64,000 nt of DNA from Phycisphaerae bacterium (GTDB lineage Bacteria > Planctomycetota > Phycisphaerae > UBA1845 > PWPN01), in contig JAAYDF010000002.1 in assembly GCA_012729395.1 (NCBI GenBank), forward strand, positions 23,492-87,491. Reading direction: 5' to 3'. The notes beneath the pieces are model-generated. The model was not told where the DNA came from, searched no databases, and saw only the letters and a list, made by a program, of their open reading frames with translations. A program made the position numbers and the translations under genes. Position 1 is the first letter of the stretch. The number at the start of each line of letters is the position of its first letter. Positions 17,671 to 27,818 of this stretch are shown here, piece after piece.

Positions 17671-18942
17671 GTGGTGTGCACACGTCAATGCTGGGGCGCG
17701 GGACTGATTCTGCTGGGGCTCTTCGCGGGCTGCAACAAACCGGTGGAAGAGATCGCCCGCCCGCCGGAGGATCCCGACTATTATCGCCAACTGCCCCCGG
17801 GGGAATTGGCCCTCGTCAAGCTGACCGACCCGAGCCAATGGCCCGACTTCAGCGGCGGGTTCGCCCACCGTACCGGGCTCGAACAGGCAGCCATGAACAG
17901 CCTGGAGTACATGACCAAACCGTCCTCCAAAGCCTTCTTCCCCTACGGCGACATCAGCCATGACCACGCGGTCGCCAGCATCGAGGCGTTCATCGAGGTC
18001 ATCCGCAACGCCCGCTCCGGCGAGGAACTGGACGCGACGATCAAGGAACGGTTCGACATCTACCAATCGCGGGGATGCGACGATCACGGCACGGTTCTGT
18101 ACACCGGCTACTATCGCCCCATCTTCGACGCCCGCATGAAGCCGGACGGCGAGTTCCGCTACCCACTGTACAAACGCCCCGATGACCTGGAACTCAACCC
18201 CGCTACCGGCAAGTACCAACGCAAGGGCGGCGGGCCTTACCTGGCCCGAGCCGAAATCGAACGCGGGGCCCTCGCCGGCCGTGGACTCGAACTGTGCTAC
18301 CTCCGCGACCGCTTCGAGGCCTACATCGTGACCGTGCAGGGCTCCGGCCGATTGCGCCTCGAGAACGGACGATTCTTCGACATCGGCTACCACGGCGACA
18401 ACGGGCATGAGTACGCCTCCATCGGGCAGGCCCTCGTCGACCAGGGGCTTATCACCCCCAGTGAGCTCTCCCTCCAGGGCCTCATCCGCTTCTTCCAGCA
18501 GAACCCCAATCAACTGGAACAGATCCTGCCGCAGAACCCAAGGTACGTGTTCTTCACGCCCCGAACCGGCGGCCCCTTCGGTAGCCTGAATGTCCCGGTG
18601 ACCCCATTCCGCTCGATCGCCACGGACAAAGAGGTCTATCCGCGAGCCTGTGTCGCGTACTTGCAGACCTTGGTACCGGCCCGCACCGCCGACGGAGGTA
18701 TCCGCAACCACAGCTACCACGGGTTTGCCCTGGACCAGGACACCGGGGGAGCGATCCGGGCGGCCGGCCGATGCGACTTCTTCCTCGGCACCGGCCCGGA
18801 GGTGGGCGAACTCGCCGGACGCACGCTCGCCGAGGGCAAACTCTACTACATCTTCCTGCGGCAGGGAGTGCCCGATGCGGGCACCGCCGTCAACCCCCAG
18901 CCACCGGCCAACCCCCAGTCCGACCAAGTGCCGGAGTGGTGA
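17671..18942 (+). CDS. mltA: MltA-type lytic murein transglycosylase lipoprotein
   Basis: The protein (423 aa) is an outer-membrane-type lipoprotein that cleaves peptidoglycan glycan strands. The GTG start at 17671 has GGAGG 7-8 nt upstream. The signal peptide ends in LILLGLFAGC, a lipobox with Cys about 20. The MltA domain shows LYTGYYRPIFDARMK, VQGSGRLRLENGRFFDIGYH and the 3D domain TPFRSIATDKEVYPRACVAY leading to the catalytic-Asp region ALDQDTGGAIRAAGRCDFFL and GTGPEVGELAGR. Family members have exactly this order. A long reading frame on the opposite strand over 17560-19290 is a codon-bias shadow. In a planctomycete it supports the presence of peptidoglycan. Confidence 0.93.
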   Translation: MVCTRQCWGAGLILLGLFAGCNKPVEEIARPPEDPDYYRQLPPGELALVKLTDPSQWPDFSGGFAHRTGLEQAAMNSLEYMTKPSSKAFFPYGDISHDHAVASIEAFIEVIRNARSGEELDATIKERFDIYQSRGCDDHGTVLYTGYYRPIFDARMKPDGEFRYPLYKRPDDLELNPATGKYQRKGGGPYLARAEIERGALAGRGLELCYLRDRFEAYIVTVQGSGRLRLENGRFFDIGYHGDNGHEYASIGQALVDQGLITPSELSLQGLIRFFQQNPNQLEQILPQNPRYVFFTPRTGGPFGSLNVPVTPFRSIATDKEVYPRACVAYLQTLVPARTADGGIRNHSYHGFALDQDTGGAIRAAGRCDFFLGTGPEVGELAGRTLAEGKLYYIFLRQGVPDAGTAVNPQPPANPQSDQVPEW

Positions 18943-18984
18943 CCGCCGGGTAGCCGACCAACGGGCGTCGGCCACCGTGTCGGC

Positions 18985-19263
18985 ATGCTCCATCCGCGAG
19001 AACTGGTTGAAGCGGAATGGGCAAAGTGGTACCGGTTGAGCCCGGCCGAGCGTTGGCTGGAGAGCGAGAAACTCTGGGCGGCGTTCTTGCTGCTGGGAGG
19101 CTCTCTTGATCCCGAGCCCGATACGCAGAGTCCTCTCTTCGATCCGCGAGTACCGCGTCCGCGCCCTGTTGATGGGCGGGCAGGCGTGCGTGTTGCACGG
19201 CGAGGCGGAGTTTGGAGCATTTCGCGCAATGGCGTAGCGGCCGCCGCCCCCGGTGGCCGGTGA
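18985..19263 (+). CDS. Small conserved-type protein, C-terminus extended into a repeat
   Basis: The reading frame encodes 92 aa starting MLHPRELVEAEWAKWYRLSP, followed by ERWLESEKLWAAFLLLGGSL and EPDTQSPLFD. This looks like a small soluble bacterial protein of unknown function seen next to other genes in planctomycetes, but I cannot name it. The expected end seems to be near RVARRGGV (about residue 76); the last 15 residues (WSISRNGVAAAAPGGR) are read from the inverted repeat at 19234-19306, which supplies the TGA stop. It starts 42 bp after mltA and probably shares its transcript. The gene may be intact, with an acquired tail. Confidence 0.6.
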   Translation: MLHPRELVEAEWAKWYRLSPAERWLESEKLWAAFLLLGGSLDPEPDTQSPLFDPRVPRPRPVDGRAGVRVARRGGVWSISRNGVAAAAPGGR

Positions 19264-19306
19264 ACTCGCAAGGAATACGCCGGCCGCCACGGGGGGCGAC
19301 CGCTAC
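19234..19306. repeat. Imperfect 27-bp inverted repeat of the 'GTAGCGGTCGCCCCC' family
   Basis: Left arm GTAGCGGCCGCCGCCCCCGG (from 19234) pairs with right arm ending GGGGGGCGACCGCTAC (19306). The same core, GTAGCGGTCGCCCCCCGTGG, makes the seven-unit tandem array at 26163-26394. It would fold into a strong hairpin at the end of the mltA transcript and faces the leftward DinB gene. Confidence 0.75.
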
Positions 19307-19402
19307 GATGGGTCGTGAATTGCTCCATCCGCGATACGCACTGACCGCACGGGCGGCAGCCCCTCGGGGCCGGAAGAGCAGCAATCCCTCCCGCCCAAGC
19401 GC

Positions 19403-19927
19403 TCACGCGGGCGGCAGGCCCATGGCTCGGCGCCAGGCGCTGAGCTGCCCGAGGTGCACCTGGACGTGGCCGATGAGGTAGAAGTTCAGGGCCGCTCCCA
19501 CCGTGGGCAGCAGCTCGCGGAGTCGGCCCTCCGCGGGGTTCACCGCGTCGAAGGGCTCATCCGCCGCCGATTCAATCGCCGCGATTGCCGCTTTGTAGGC
19601 ATCGAAGAACATCGCACGCAGTTCCGCCAGCGGCGGGTAGATCCGACCGTCGGGATCGTCCTGACACTCCACGCCGAACTTGAACAGAGCCTCGTAGGAG
19701 GCGGGGAACTGGGTCGGCCCGACCGGCAGGTTCAGACACTGCATCGTGCGGATCGGGTAGAGCGACAGGTGCCCCAGAACGAACGCCGCATGGTTGGACT
19801 TGACCACCGCTCCCCCCGGGGCGGCGAAGCGGGCGTAGTTCTCCTGCTTGACGCCTTCGAGCAACCGCTCCGCGTACATCTGCCCCAGTTTCGCTCCCGC
19901 CGCAATGATCGTACCGATGCGTGGCAT
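19403..19927 (-). CDS. DinB-superfamily protein
   Basis: The ATG at 19927 has GGAGT 8 nt upstream and gives a 174-residue protein, the usual DinB size. The four-helix pattern shows SNHAAFVLGHLSLYPIRTMQ near residues 45-65 and FYLIGHVQVHLGQLSAWRRA near the end; the His residues would form the metal site typical of DinB/YfiT-like proteins. Many planctomycetes encode DinB-like enzymes that act as thiol transferases or of unknown activity. A longer in-frame start at 20026 lies in a spacer of dispersed-repeat character and is rejected. Confidence 0.8.
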   Translation of the reverse strand: MPRIGTIIAAGAKLGQMYAERLLEGVKQENYARFAAPGGAVVKSNHAAFVLGHLSLYPIRTMQCLNLPVGPTQFPASYEALFKFGVECQDDPDGRIYPPLAELRAMFFDAYKAAIAAIESAADEPFDAVNPAEGRLRELLPTVGAALNFYLIGHVQVHLGQLSAWRRAMGLPPA

Positions 19928-20268
19928 GATGAGTGACTCCTTAGCAAATGGGCGTGACTCGCGGCCAGCCCGGCTCCTGGGGCCAAACGGCGAATGTCCA
20001 AGGCCCAACGACCAATCAATGACCAAGCCCGAAACCCGAACGCCGGCTGCGGTTGCGGGTGTTCGGCATTCGTCATTCGGACTTCATGGGTCATTGGTGC
20101 TTCGCCACTGGTCATTTCGCCCGCGGATGGCGAGTTACACCCTGACCAAACGACGGCATTCCAGTGTCCCTGACGCGGCCTGCAAGGACCGCTGTCCCAC
20201 ATTATAGCGCCATCGCTTCCGCATGTCCCGGACTTGGCGGGATTCGCGAAGCCGCAAGCGGCAGGTGG
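19928..20268. other. Spacer of about 340 bp with dispersed-element-like sequence
   Basis: The stretch 20010-20130 reads (leftward) ATGACCCATGAAGTCCGAAT and GACGAATGCCGAACACCCGC, an alternation of 'GACGAAT/CATTCGTC' words that I recognise as typical of non-coding dispersed repeats in the PVC group. No second copy is in this window, so I cannot show that it repeats here. No gene is visible. Confidence 0.45.
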
Positions 20269-21603
20269 TCACGCCTCCATCGCGAACGTGGGCTTGCGAC
20301 TCTGCCACTTGCCGCGGGTGAAGTCCGGGCACTCGATCGGCGCACCGCGATCGGCGATGGAGCGCTCCGACGCGGGGATGACGACGCACATCGTCGCCGA
20401 GTCGTACACGTCGATCGGCGGCGACGTGCGTCTGCGCACCGCATTGACAAACTGCTGCAACTCGAGATAGTCCGTGCCCCCGTGCGTCGCCACAGCCCCG
20501 TCGGCACCCATGGCCTTCCACCACGCGTGGTCGAACTCCTCCTGGTACGGGGCAAACGGCTCCCAGTTGTGCTGCTGTGGCTCGGGCGTGCGTTCAACAA
20601 GGTGCACGGAGCTGCGTACCTCGTCGTAGAGCCCCAGCGTGCCCTGAATCAGCCAGCGGTTGTCGTATGGCCGCGGAAGCTGCATGTCGTAGTTGATCAC
20701 GATCGACCGGCCACGCTTCGTCCGCACGACCGAGGTCACGATATCGCCCTGGGCGTACTTCTGCCTGGCCAACGGATGGTCCGGCCCCAAGGTGCGAGCA
20801 AAGTACGCGTTGATCCCGATCGAACTGGTCGCGGTGGAGGTCATGGTGTCGAAGGCATCCCCGCAGTTGATGTCCATCCAACTGAGCACCGGGCCCAGCG
20901 AATGCGTCGGATACTGGTCGGCATTGCGCTCGATCAGATACCGGGCGGGCCAGCGCGGGTTGCCCTGGCGGTCCCAGAACCAGTGGTCGATGCACATGTG
21001 CGAATGGGCACAATGGCAATGCACAAGTTGCCCGAGCAGCCCCTTGCGAGTCATGTTCAGCACCGCGAGGTTGTCGCGGCGGAAGCTCCAGTTCTCGAGC
21101 ATCATGCAGGGCACGCCGGTCTCCTCGTGGGTGTTCACAAGATCCCAGCACTCCTGGAACGTCAAAGCGGCGGGCACCTCCACGCCGGCATACTTGCCCG
21201 CCCGCATGGCGTAGACGGCCATCGGCGTATGCCAGTCCCACGGCGTGGCGATGATCACGGCTTCCAGGTCGTCGCGGTCCATGAACCGCTTATAGGCATC
21301 CTCATCGCCTGAGTATCCTTCGGGACGCTTCCGGCCGGCCTTCTCGACTCGATCCTGGGCGGCAGCCAGATGGCCGGCGTGGATATCGCACAAGGCGGGT
21401 ACCTCGATACCCTCCAGGGCCAGGAGGACCGCCAACAAACCCTGCCCGCGCCCGCCACAACCGACGACGCCGACCCGCACGGGACGAGTCTTCTCCGCCG
21501 CCGAGGCCGCTTGGCCGCCGGCCGACAGGACAGCCGCCCCCACCGCCGTCGCCAAGCCGCCCTGCAGAAAAGTCCGCCGATCCAGCTCAGAATGTTGCGA
21601 CAT
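20269..21603 (-). CDS. Tat-exported GH109-type Gfo/Idh/MocA protein
   Basis: The protein (444 aa) begins with a twin-arginine signal (LDRRTFLQGGLATAVGAAVL), so it is exported folded with its cofactor. The Rossmann motif is VRVGVVGCGGRGQGLLAVLL. The catalytic half has EVPAALTFQECWDLVNTHEE and YPTHSLGPVLSWMDINCGDA, the block that marks GH109 (NAD-dependent alpha-N-acetylgalactosaminidase and relatives) in the Gfo/Idh/MocA superfamily. These enzymes cleave glycosides by transient C3 oxidation. ATG 21603 has GAGAGG close upstream. Planctomycetes often have many paralogues of this group; the exact sugar is unknown. It has no glycan gene neighbours here and is 220 bp from gap. Confidence 0.88.
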   Translation of the reverse strand: MSQHSELDRRTFLQGGLATAVGAAVLSAGGQAASAAEKTRPVRVGVVGCGGRGQGLLAVLLALEGIEVPALCDIHAGHLAAAQDRVEKAGRKRPEGYSGDEDAYKRFMDRDDLEAVIIATPWDWHTPMAVYAMRAGKYAGVEVPAALTFQECWDLVNTHEETGVPCMMLENWSFRRDNLAVLNMTRKGLLGQLVHCHCAHSHMCIDHWFWDRQGNPRWPARYLIERNADQYPTHSLGPVLSWMDINCGDAFDTMTSTATSSIGINAYFARTLGPDHPLARQKYAQGDIVTSVVRTKRGRSIVINYDMQLPRPYDNRWLIQGTLGLYDEVRSSVHLVERTPEPQQHNWEPFAPYQEEFDHAWWKAMGADGAVATHGGTDYLELQQFVNAVRRRTSPPIDVYDSATMCVVIPASERSIADRGAPIECPDFTRGKWQSRKPTFAMEA

Positions 21604-21748
21604 GCAGCACCTCTCGAAAGAATCACAGGAAGTTGGCCAGCTACCTGCCGGGCGGGAGCATGATAACCTACAGCAGGGCGCGACGCGAACGCTCTACAAC
21701 ACGCGGCAGCCTCGCAAGCCGACCGATGGGCCACCCACCACGCCAGAC

Positions 21749-21793
21749 AAAAAGATAGGCCGCTTACCCCACGCAGGGCGGAGGCAAGCGGCC
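21749..21793 (-). terminator. Intrinsic terminator of gap
   Basis: Read leftward, GGCCGCTTGCC and GGTAAGCGGCC form a GC-rich stem (8 bp perfect, 21758-21765 with 21786-21793), followed by TATCTTTTTG. The hairpin lies 35 bp after the gap stop. Confidence 0.85.
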
Positions 21794-21827
21794 ATTGGCT
21801 TCAGAATAATCCTCGCGGACCGGACAC

Positions 21828-23267
<1,440 letters not shown>

Positions 23268-24377
23268 ATGCTCCGTCGTACCGCACAATTACCATTACAC
23301 GGAGGCAAGGCCCCCGGCTGGCTCTTCGAGCGCATGCACCGCCTGGCCGGCAGCGTTACCCAGCTCATCGTCGAGGACCGTGGCCCCGCCGAGATGCTCC
23401 GCCGCCTCTCCGACCCGCTGTGGTTCCAGGCCTTCGGCTGCACCCTCGGCTTCGACTGGCACTCCAGCGGCCTGACCACCGTGACCTGCGGGGCCCTCAA
23501 GGAGGCCTACCGCCGCATGGGCCCCGACCTCGGCATCCACGTCGCCGGCGGCAAAGGCGGTGCCTCCCGCAAGACGCCCGAGCAGATCGCCCGCGTCGCC
23601 GACCACCGCAGCCTCCAGGGCGACCGCCTTGTCTACGCCTCGCGCATGTCCGCCAAGGTCGACAGCACCGCCGTGCAGGATGGCTACCAGGTCTACACCC
23701 ACCACTTCTTCTTCACCGACGCCAACGAATGGTGCGTCGTCCAGCAGGGCATGAACCCCGACGCCGGCTACGCCCGCCGATACCACTGGCTGGGCAGCAC
23801 CCTCGCCGACTTCGTCTGCGAGCCCCACCACGCCGTCGCCTCACCGCCCGCGCCCGGCGACCTGCTGAACATGACCGCCCGCCCCGCCGAGGCCTCGCGC
23901 CGCCTCTGTGCCGAACTCGCCCGCATCGAGCCGGAGCGTCTGCTGCGCGAGATCACCGTCGGCCCGTCGCTCTTCCTGCCTGCCCATCACCCCGTCGAGC
24001 CGGCCGACATCAACCTCACCCGCCTTCGCCGCGTGCTCCGCACCGCCTACGAAGCGCAGCCTCCGCACTTCGAGGCCCTGCTGACCGTGCCCGGCCTCGG
24101 GCCGCAGGCCGTCCGCGGCCTCGCCTTCCTGGCCGAGTTGATCTACGGCGAGCCCCAGTGCCGCGACGACGTCACTCACCGCTGGACACCCGCCGACCCC
24201 GCCACCTTCAGCTACGCCCACGGCGGCAAGGACGGCCACCCCTTCCCCGTCGACCGCACCGCCTACGACCAATCCATCGCCGTCCTCGAATCCGCCGTCC
24301 GTCGCGCCCGCATCGACCCCACCGGCCGCGACCAGGCCCTCTACCGCCTCTCCGCCTACACCGCACGGTACCGGTAG
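23268..24377 (+). CDS. DUF763 family protein with helix-hairpin-helix
   Basis: The protein (369 aa from ATG 23268) starts MLRRTAQLPLHGGKAPGWLF, the conserved opening of DUF763; an upstream ATG at 23244 would add eight residues. The domain continues LSDPLWFQAFGCTLGFDWHS and TTVTCGALKEAYRRMGPDLG. A C-terminal helix-hairpin-helix (LLTVPGLGPQAVRGLAFLAE) suggests nucleic-acid contact. DUF763 occurs in archaea and scattered bacteria; its function is unknown to me, and a link with DNA metabolism is only from the HhH. Codons end almost always in C, more strongly than in neighbours, producing long shadow frames on both strands. Monocistronic. Confidence 0.85.
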   Translation: MLRRTAQLPLHGGKAPGWLFERMHRLAGSVTQLIVEDRGPAEMLRRLSDPLWFQAFGCTLGFDWHSSGLTTVTCGALKEAYRRMGPDLGIHVAGGKGGASRKTPEQIARVADHRSLQGDRLVYASRMSAKVDSTAVQDGYQVYTHHFFFTDANEWCVVQQGMNPDAGYARRYHWLGSTLADFVCEPHHAVASPPAPGDLLNMTARPAEASRRLCAELARIEPERLLREITVGPSLFLPAHHPVEPADINLTRLRRVLRTAYEAQPPHFEALLTVPGLGPQAVRGLAFLAELIYGEPQCRDDVTHRWTPADPATFSYAHGGKDGHPFPVDRTAYDQSIAVLESAVRRARIDPTGRDQALYRLSAYTARYR

Positions 24378-24717
24378 CCTGAGCGAGATCGCAGCCGATC
24401 ACCACAGATGTTGACAGGGGAGGCCGCAGCCAGTACTTCCAACAGCGGTCAAGCTGGCTTTCGGTGATGTCGACCGATCCACAGCCGGCGCGGGTTGGCA
24501 GACCCGTCGACGAAGTCCGAAGGGGCATGGCCGCCCTGCAAACGGCCAGCGGCACGGACCCCGCGATTCGGATTCTCGGCACAATCTGTAATGATTGCCG
24601 GCCGCGACCGACTACACATGTGTCGCGCGGGGCGAGTGGCCGCCCCCCCGGCAGGCAAGTCGGGCGATCCGGCGGAGACAACCGCACGGCACACAGACGC
24701 GCGAAGCGACGGCGACT
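24378..24717. other. Spacer of about 340 bp
   Basis: No gene, repeat or regulatory element is recognisable; the downstream gene's frame is open through part of it but lacks family or codon support before ATG 24718. Confidence 0.4.
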
Positions 24718-26166
24718 ATGAGCTGGATGATAACACTGCTGATCGTGTTCGGAATCGTCTGGCTGCTGTTGCTGCTGGACTGCCTGCGGCGGGATCGATT
24801 CTTTCCGGTGTTGGGACCCGGAATCCAGACCAAGGCCCTGTGGTTAATGACCTTCTCCCTGGTCAGCCCCCTCCTCGTCGCCCTGTACCTCGTTTTCGGG
24901 AAGCTGCTCAAGCCGCGCGCGTCGGTGCCGGTATGGGCTCGAGCAGGAATCCTGATATCGATTGCTGCCGCCGCGGCGGTGCAGTTCATCCCCCTCAGCT
25001 CGGCCGGACGAAGTCCCTTCACGCTGGTGCGCGATGCGGCGACGGGCAGAATGTTGCGCGAGGGGGGCTCGGGACGGGCAGGGCTCAGCTTGAACGCGTC
25101 GGTCCTCTCTGCGGAGAGCAACAGCACGTCGGTCAGCAGCGTCTCCAGCGGCTTTCAGGCGGCCTTGATGTGCGGTCACCTGACGCTGTTGAACCTCAGC
25201 GACCATCCCCTGATGCACGGCGTCGGTGAAGATCTGGCCCATCGGCTCGGCGAACTGCCCGCCGTTCGCAAAGTGGACTACTTCCCCGCGAATTCGTCGC
25301 CCCCGCCGGGATCGCGTCGACCGGATCTGCTCCTGACGCTGGACCTGGGAACGATCGACGAGACGACACTGCCCGCCTATCGGCAACTTGAGGCGGAGGT
25401 GCGCGTGAACGTCACCAGCGACGTGTGGCCTGGAAACCGGACCCATACCTTCACCCCCGCAACGCCGCCGGTCATCAGCCTGAATTGGACCTTGACGCTG
25501 CAGCATCGCAGCCGAACGGTCGGGTACGAGTCGGCGAACGCCCGACGTCGGGTCGCTTCCCAGAATATTGCCGAGGAGGTCGGAGGCAGCCTTGGCAAGC
25601 AGCTCGATCAGTGGCAGGAGGAACACGGCCTGCTGCAGGAACTGCCCGAGGGGTTTTACGGCCCCTACCGCGAGGCCCGCGATGTGCCCTTCGCCGATGA
25701 GCCTGCGTGCCGGCAGATGCTGTCTCTATCCGGCCTGTTCGAGCACAATCGGACAATATGGCTGATCGAAGACCCACGGGAGACGCCCGTGGTGATCGAC
25801 GAGCTGCGCCGGAAACTGGAAGCGACAGGCTGGACGACCAGATCGCAGAGCCCCGCGTCCGGGGAGGTCACCGACCTGCGTCTCAGGCAAGGGGATCGGG
25901 CGTTGGAGATCTTCCCGGAGCAACGCCAAGATGCCGTGCCGGAACCAACCACCGGCCGAATCATCATCCTGTACCACGAGCCGGTATCGCCCGAGGCGCG
26001 CTGTGCCGCCCTGGCCGCGCGGCTCGATGAGTTACCGACGGCCGAGACGCTGCTGCGATTTGAGCCGATGGCCGACACCTGCGGCGCGGAGTTGCGCGAA
26101 CGGTGGGGATTGCTGATCGAGTCGGAACGAAATCACAGCCGGCGAGACGCCGGTGCCACGCCGTAG
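24718..26166 (+). CDS. Unknown membrane-anchored protein; stop codon lies in a repeat
   Basis: I do not recognise this 482-residue protein. ATG 24718 gives MSWMITLLIVFGIVWLLLLL, followed by two more hydrophobic segments (ALWLMTFSLVSPLLVALYLV and AGILISIAAAAAVQFIPL), so three N-terminal helices anchor a large soluble part of about 370 residues. The soluble part has a Ser-rich turn (LSAESNSTSVSSVSSG) and alternating strands and helices, with LLLTLDLGTIDETTLPAYRQ and an apparently ferredoxin-like repeat near the end. The TAG stop (26164-26166) is the second to fourth base of the first unit of the 34-bp tandem array, so the native C-terminus may have been altered. No operon partner. Confidence 0.7.
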   Translation: MSWMITLLIVFGIVWLLLLLDCLRRDRFFPVLGPGIQTKALWLMTFSLVSPLLVALYLVFGKLLKPRASVPVWARAGILISIAAAAAVQFIPLSSAGRSPFTLVRDAATGRMLREGGSGRAGLSLNASVLSAESNSTSVSSVSSGFQAALMCGHLTLLNLSDHPLMHGVGEDLAHRLGELPAVRKVDYFPANSSPPPGSRRPDLLLTLDLGTIDETTLPAYRQLEAEVRVNVTSDVWPGNRTHTFTPATPPVISLNWTLTLQHRSRTVGYESANARRRVASQNIAEEVGGSLGKQLDQWQEEHGLLQELPEGFYGPYREARDVPFADEPACRQMLSLSGLFEHNRTIWLIEDPRETPVVIDELRRKLEATGWTTRSQSPASGEVTDLRLRQGDRALEIFPEQRQDAVPEPTTGRIIILYHEPVSPEARCAALAARLDELPTAETLLRFEPMADTCGAELRERWGLLIESERNHSRRDAGATP

Positions 26167-26394
26167 CCGCCCCCCCCCGTGGCGACCGGCAGCACCGTAG
26201 CGGTCGCCCCCCGCGGCGACCGGAGCCTCAGTAGCGGTCGCCCCCCGTGGCAACCGGCAGCGCCGTAGCAGCCGCCCCCCGTGGCGACCGGCAGCACCGT
26301 AGCAGCCGCCCCCCGCGGCGACCGGAGCCTCAGTAGCGGTCGCCCCCCGTGGCGACCGGCAGCACGGTAGCGGTCGCCCCCCGACTTCGGCGAG
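26163..26394. repeat. 34-bp palindromic tandem array, about 7 units
   Basis: Units begin with GTAGC at 26163, 26197, 26231, 26265, 26299, 26333 and 26367, an exact 34-bp period. Each contains CGGTCGCCCCCCGTGGCGAC or a near variant, which is itself palindromic (CGGTCGCC / GGCGACCG), so every unit can form a hairpin. Unit ends alternate between CAGCACC and AGCCTCA. There are no unique spacers, which rules out a CRISPR array. The same core occurs as an inverted pair at 19234-19306. Confidence 0.9.
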
Positions 26395-26661
26395 CTCGCT
26401 TGGTCTGAGCTCAGCGTCGAAGACAGCCGAGCCGTGGCGACCGGGGACGCAATCAGAGCCGCGCCCGTATTTCAAAGCCGCGCCCGTAAAGAAGCGGTTC
26501 TTCGCGGTCACGACTCCGCTGAATTCCCGGCACGCACAGGCACCGCTCCCTCACGCTCGCGGCTCTGCGCGGTCGGCGCTCCGCATGGGCCCGGCTCTGC
26601 TCGGGCGCGATGACTTGTTTGGGATTGGGTGGCCCGAGGCCACATCGGAATGATGGCCGAG
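26395..26661. repeat. Spacer with second copy of the 'CCGCTCCCT...CGCGGCTCTG' element
   Basis: Positions 26543-26567 match 216-240 at 22 of 25 bases (core CCGCTCCCTnAnGnTCGCGG CTCTG). The first copy is inside the in-frame insertion of the RlmI-like gene. The neighbouring words GAGCCGCGCCCGTAAAGAAG and GCGGTTCTTCGCGGTC also look repeat-like. No gene is seen. Confidence 0.55.
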
Positions 26662-27165
26662 TCAGACGGTTGCCCTGGCGGTTTGTGGACTGGGAGTGTG
26701 CAAGGCCGGCCAACGGCCTTTCAGCCAATCGAGAACACGGATCGCCTCGGCCGGATTAGCCGAGAACACCGGATGGGGCGAGGCTGTCTGAAGACGAACG
26801 CCCACCTCATAATATCCTCGCCCCGCGTAGCGGCAGAAGCTCGTCAACCCGGCCAGAAAGTGCTTGGGCCGGCCCACCACGTGGACCTCAACCTCGACCG
26901 GCTCACCCACCGCGAAGACACGCCGGACCAGCAAAGCCAAGCCGTTCTGCGACAGATTCCGCGTACGCCCCATGATCTGCGTCGCCGTGCTGGAATCGCC
27001 CGGCAAAAACCGGACAATACAGTTGACCCGGAACGAGTGACGCACTCGCAACCGACGGCATTCTTCGCCAATCGGGAAGGTTCTTGTTCCGCCCGTTAGC
27101 GCACGTGCGTCAAGATCGTTCAGCAAGGTGTCCAATGCTGCGTAGTCGACGTACGTGGACGGCAT
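26662..27165 (-). CDS. PilZ-domain protein 1
   Basis: The protein (167 aa from ATG 27165, with GGGAG 5-6 nt upstream) has an N-terminal helical segment and a PilZ domain. The two c-di-GMP-binding motifs are present: RxxxR as RHSFR (42-46) and (D/N)xSxxG as NLSQNG (70-75). It should therefore bind cyclic di-GMP and act as an effector in surface attachment or motility. It is followed at 27342-27818 by a paralogue with the same length, the same LRV-LVRRVF core and the same end (PVFSANPAEAIRVLDWL versus PIFSANPTQALRTLDWL). The two are tandem duplicates, probably in one transcript. Confidence 0.9.
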   Translation of the reverse strand: MPSTYVDYAALDTLLNDLDARALTGGTRTFPIGEECRRLRVRHSFRVNCIVRFLPGDSSTATQIMGRTRNLSQNGLALLVRRVFAVGEPVEVEVHVVGRPKHFLAGLTSFCRYAGRGYYEVGVRLQTASPHPVFSANPAEAIRVLDWLKGRWPALHTPSPQTARATV

Positions 27166-27341
27166 ATACACTCCCAGAAAGCCGCCAACAAGCCTGCCCG
27201 GTATTCACCGGGAAGGACACACGGCCCCCGTGGACAAACTCATCAGATCCCCATCGCCCCAGTCAGTTGAGCACATGCCGACAGATACGGTAGGAAGAAC
27301 GCCATCGCTGCGTGTAGTCGGCCCTTTCCGGCAAATTCGCG

Positions 27342-27818
27342 TCACCGCGTCGGCATCGTCGGCTGCGGGCTTAGCCAATCCAGCGTACGCAAAGCCTGCG
27401 TGGGGTTGGCAGAGAAGATCGGTTTGGGTGCCGACACCTTCAACTCGATCCCCAGTTCGTGGTAACCCCTGCTCACGTACCGGCAAAAACGCACCACCCC
27501 GCCCATGAACATCGCCGGGCGACCGGGTGGCAGGATCTCCACCTCAATGGGTTCGCCCTGGCCAAACACCCGCCGCACCAGGACGCCCAACCCTGTCCGC
27601 GACAGGTTCCGCGTTCGGCCGGACAACTCCGACACCGTCGAGTAGCCCGCCGGCAAAAATCGGACCACGCAACCGCACCGAAACGGATGACGCGGATACC
27701 GCCTCTGGCACACCCAGTAGTTGTCTTCCGCCTCGTGCTCCTGCCGCTGCTGGGCTCTCATGTCCAATTCGTTGAGCACGTCGTCAAGAGCCTGTTTGTC
27801 CATCACCTGTGTTGCCAT
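27342..27818 (-). CDS. PilZ-domain protein 2
   Basis: The ATG at 27818 has GAGGGG 9 nt upstream and gives 158 aa; longer in-frame extensions to 28052 have no support. Motif one is RHPFR (43-47) and motif two NLSRTG (71-76), both intact for cyclic di-GMP binding. It is about as long as its downstream paralogue and diverged mainly in the N-terminal helix (charged, with EHEAEDNYW). The order on the leftward strand is PilZ 2 then PilZ 1, with a 176-bp gap. No secretion or cyclase domain is fused. Confidence 0.9.
   Translation of the reverse strand: MATQVMDKQALDDVLNELDMRAQQRQEHEAEDNYWVCQRRYPRHPFRCGCVVRFLPAGYSTVSELSGRTRNLSRTGLGVLVRRVFGQGEPIEVEILPPGRPAMFMGGVVRFCRYVSRGYHELGIELKVSAPKPIFSANPTQALRTLDWLSPQPTMPTR

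Noticed and set aside
17560..19290. 576-aa leftward frame across mltA
   Set aside because: Antisense to a well-supported MltA gene; arises from GC-rich codon usage.
26163..26394. CRISPR array
   Set aside because: Unit is 34 bp with no unique spacers and no cas genes; a tandem palindromic repeat.
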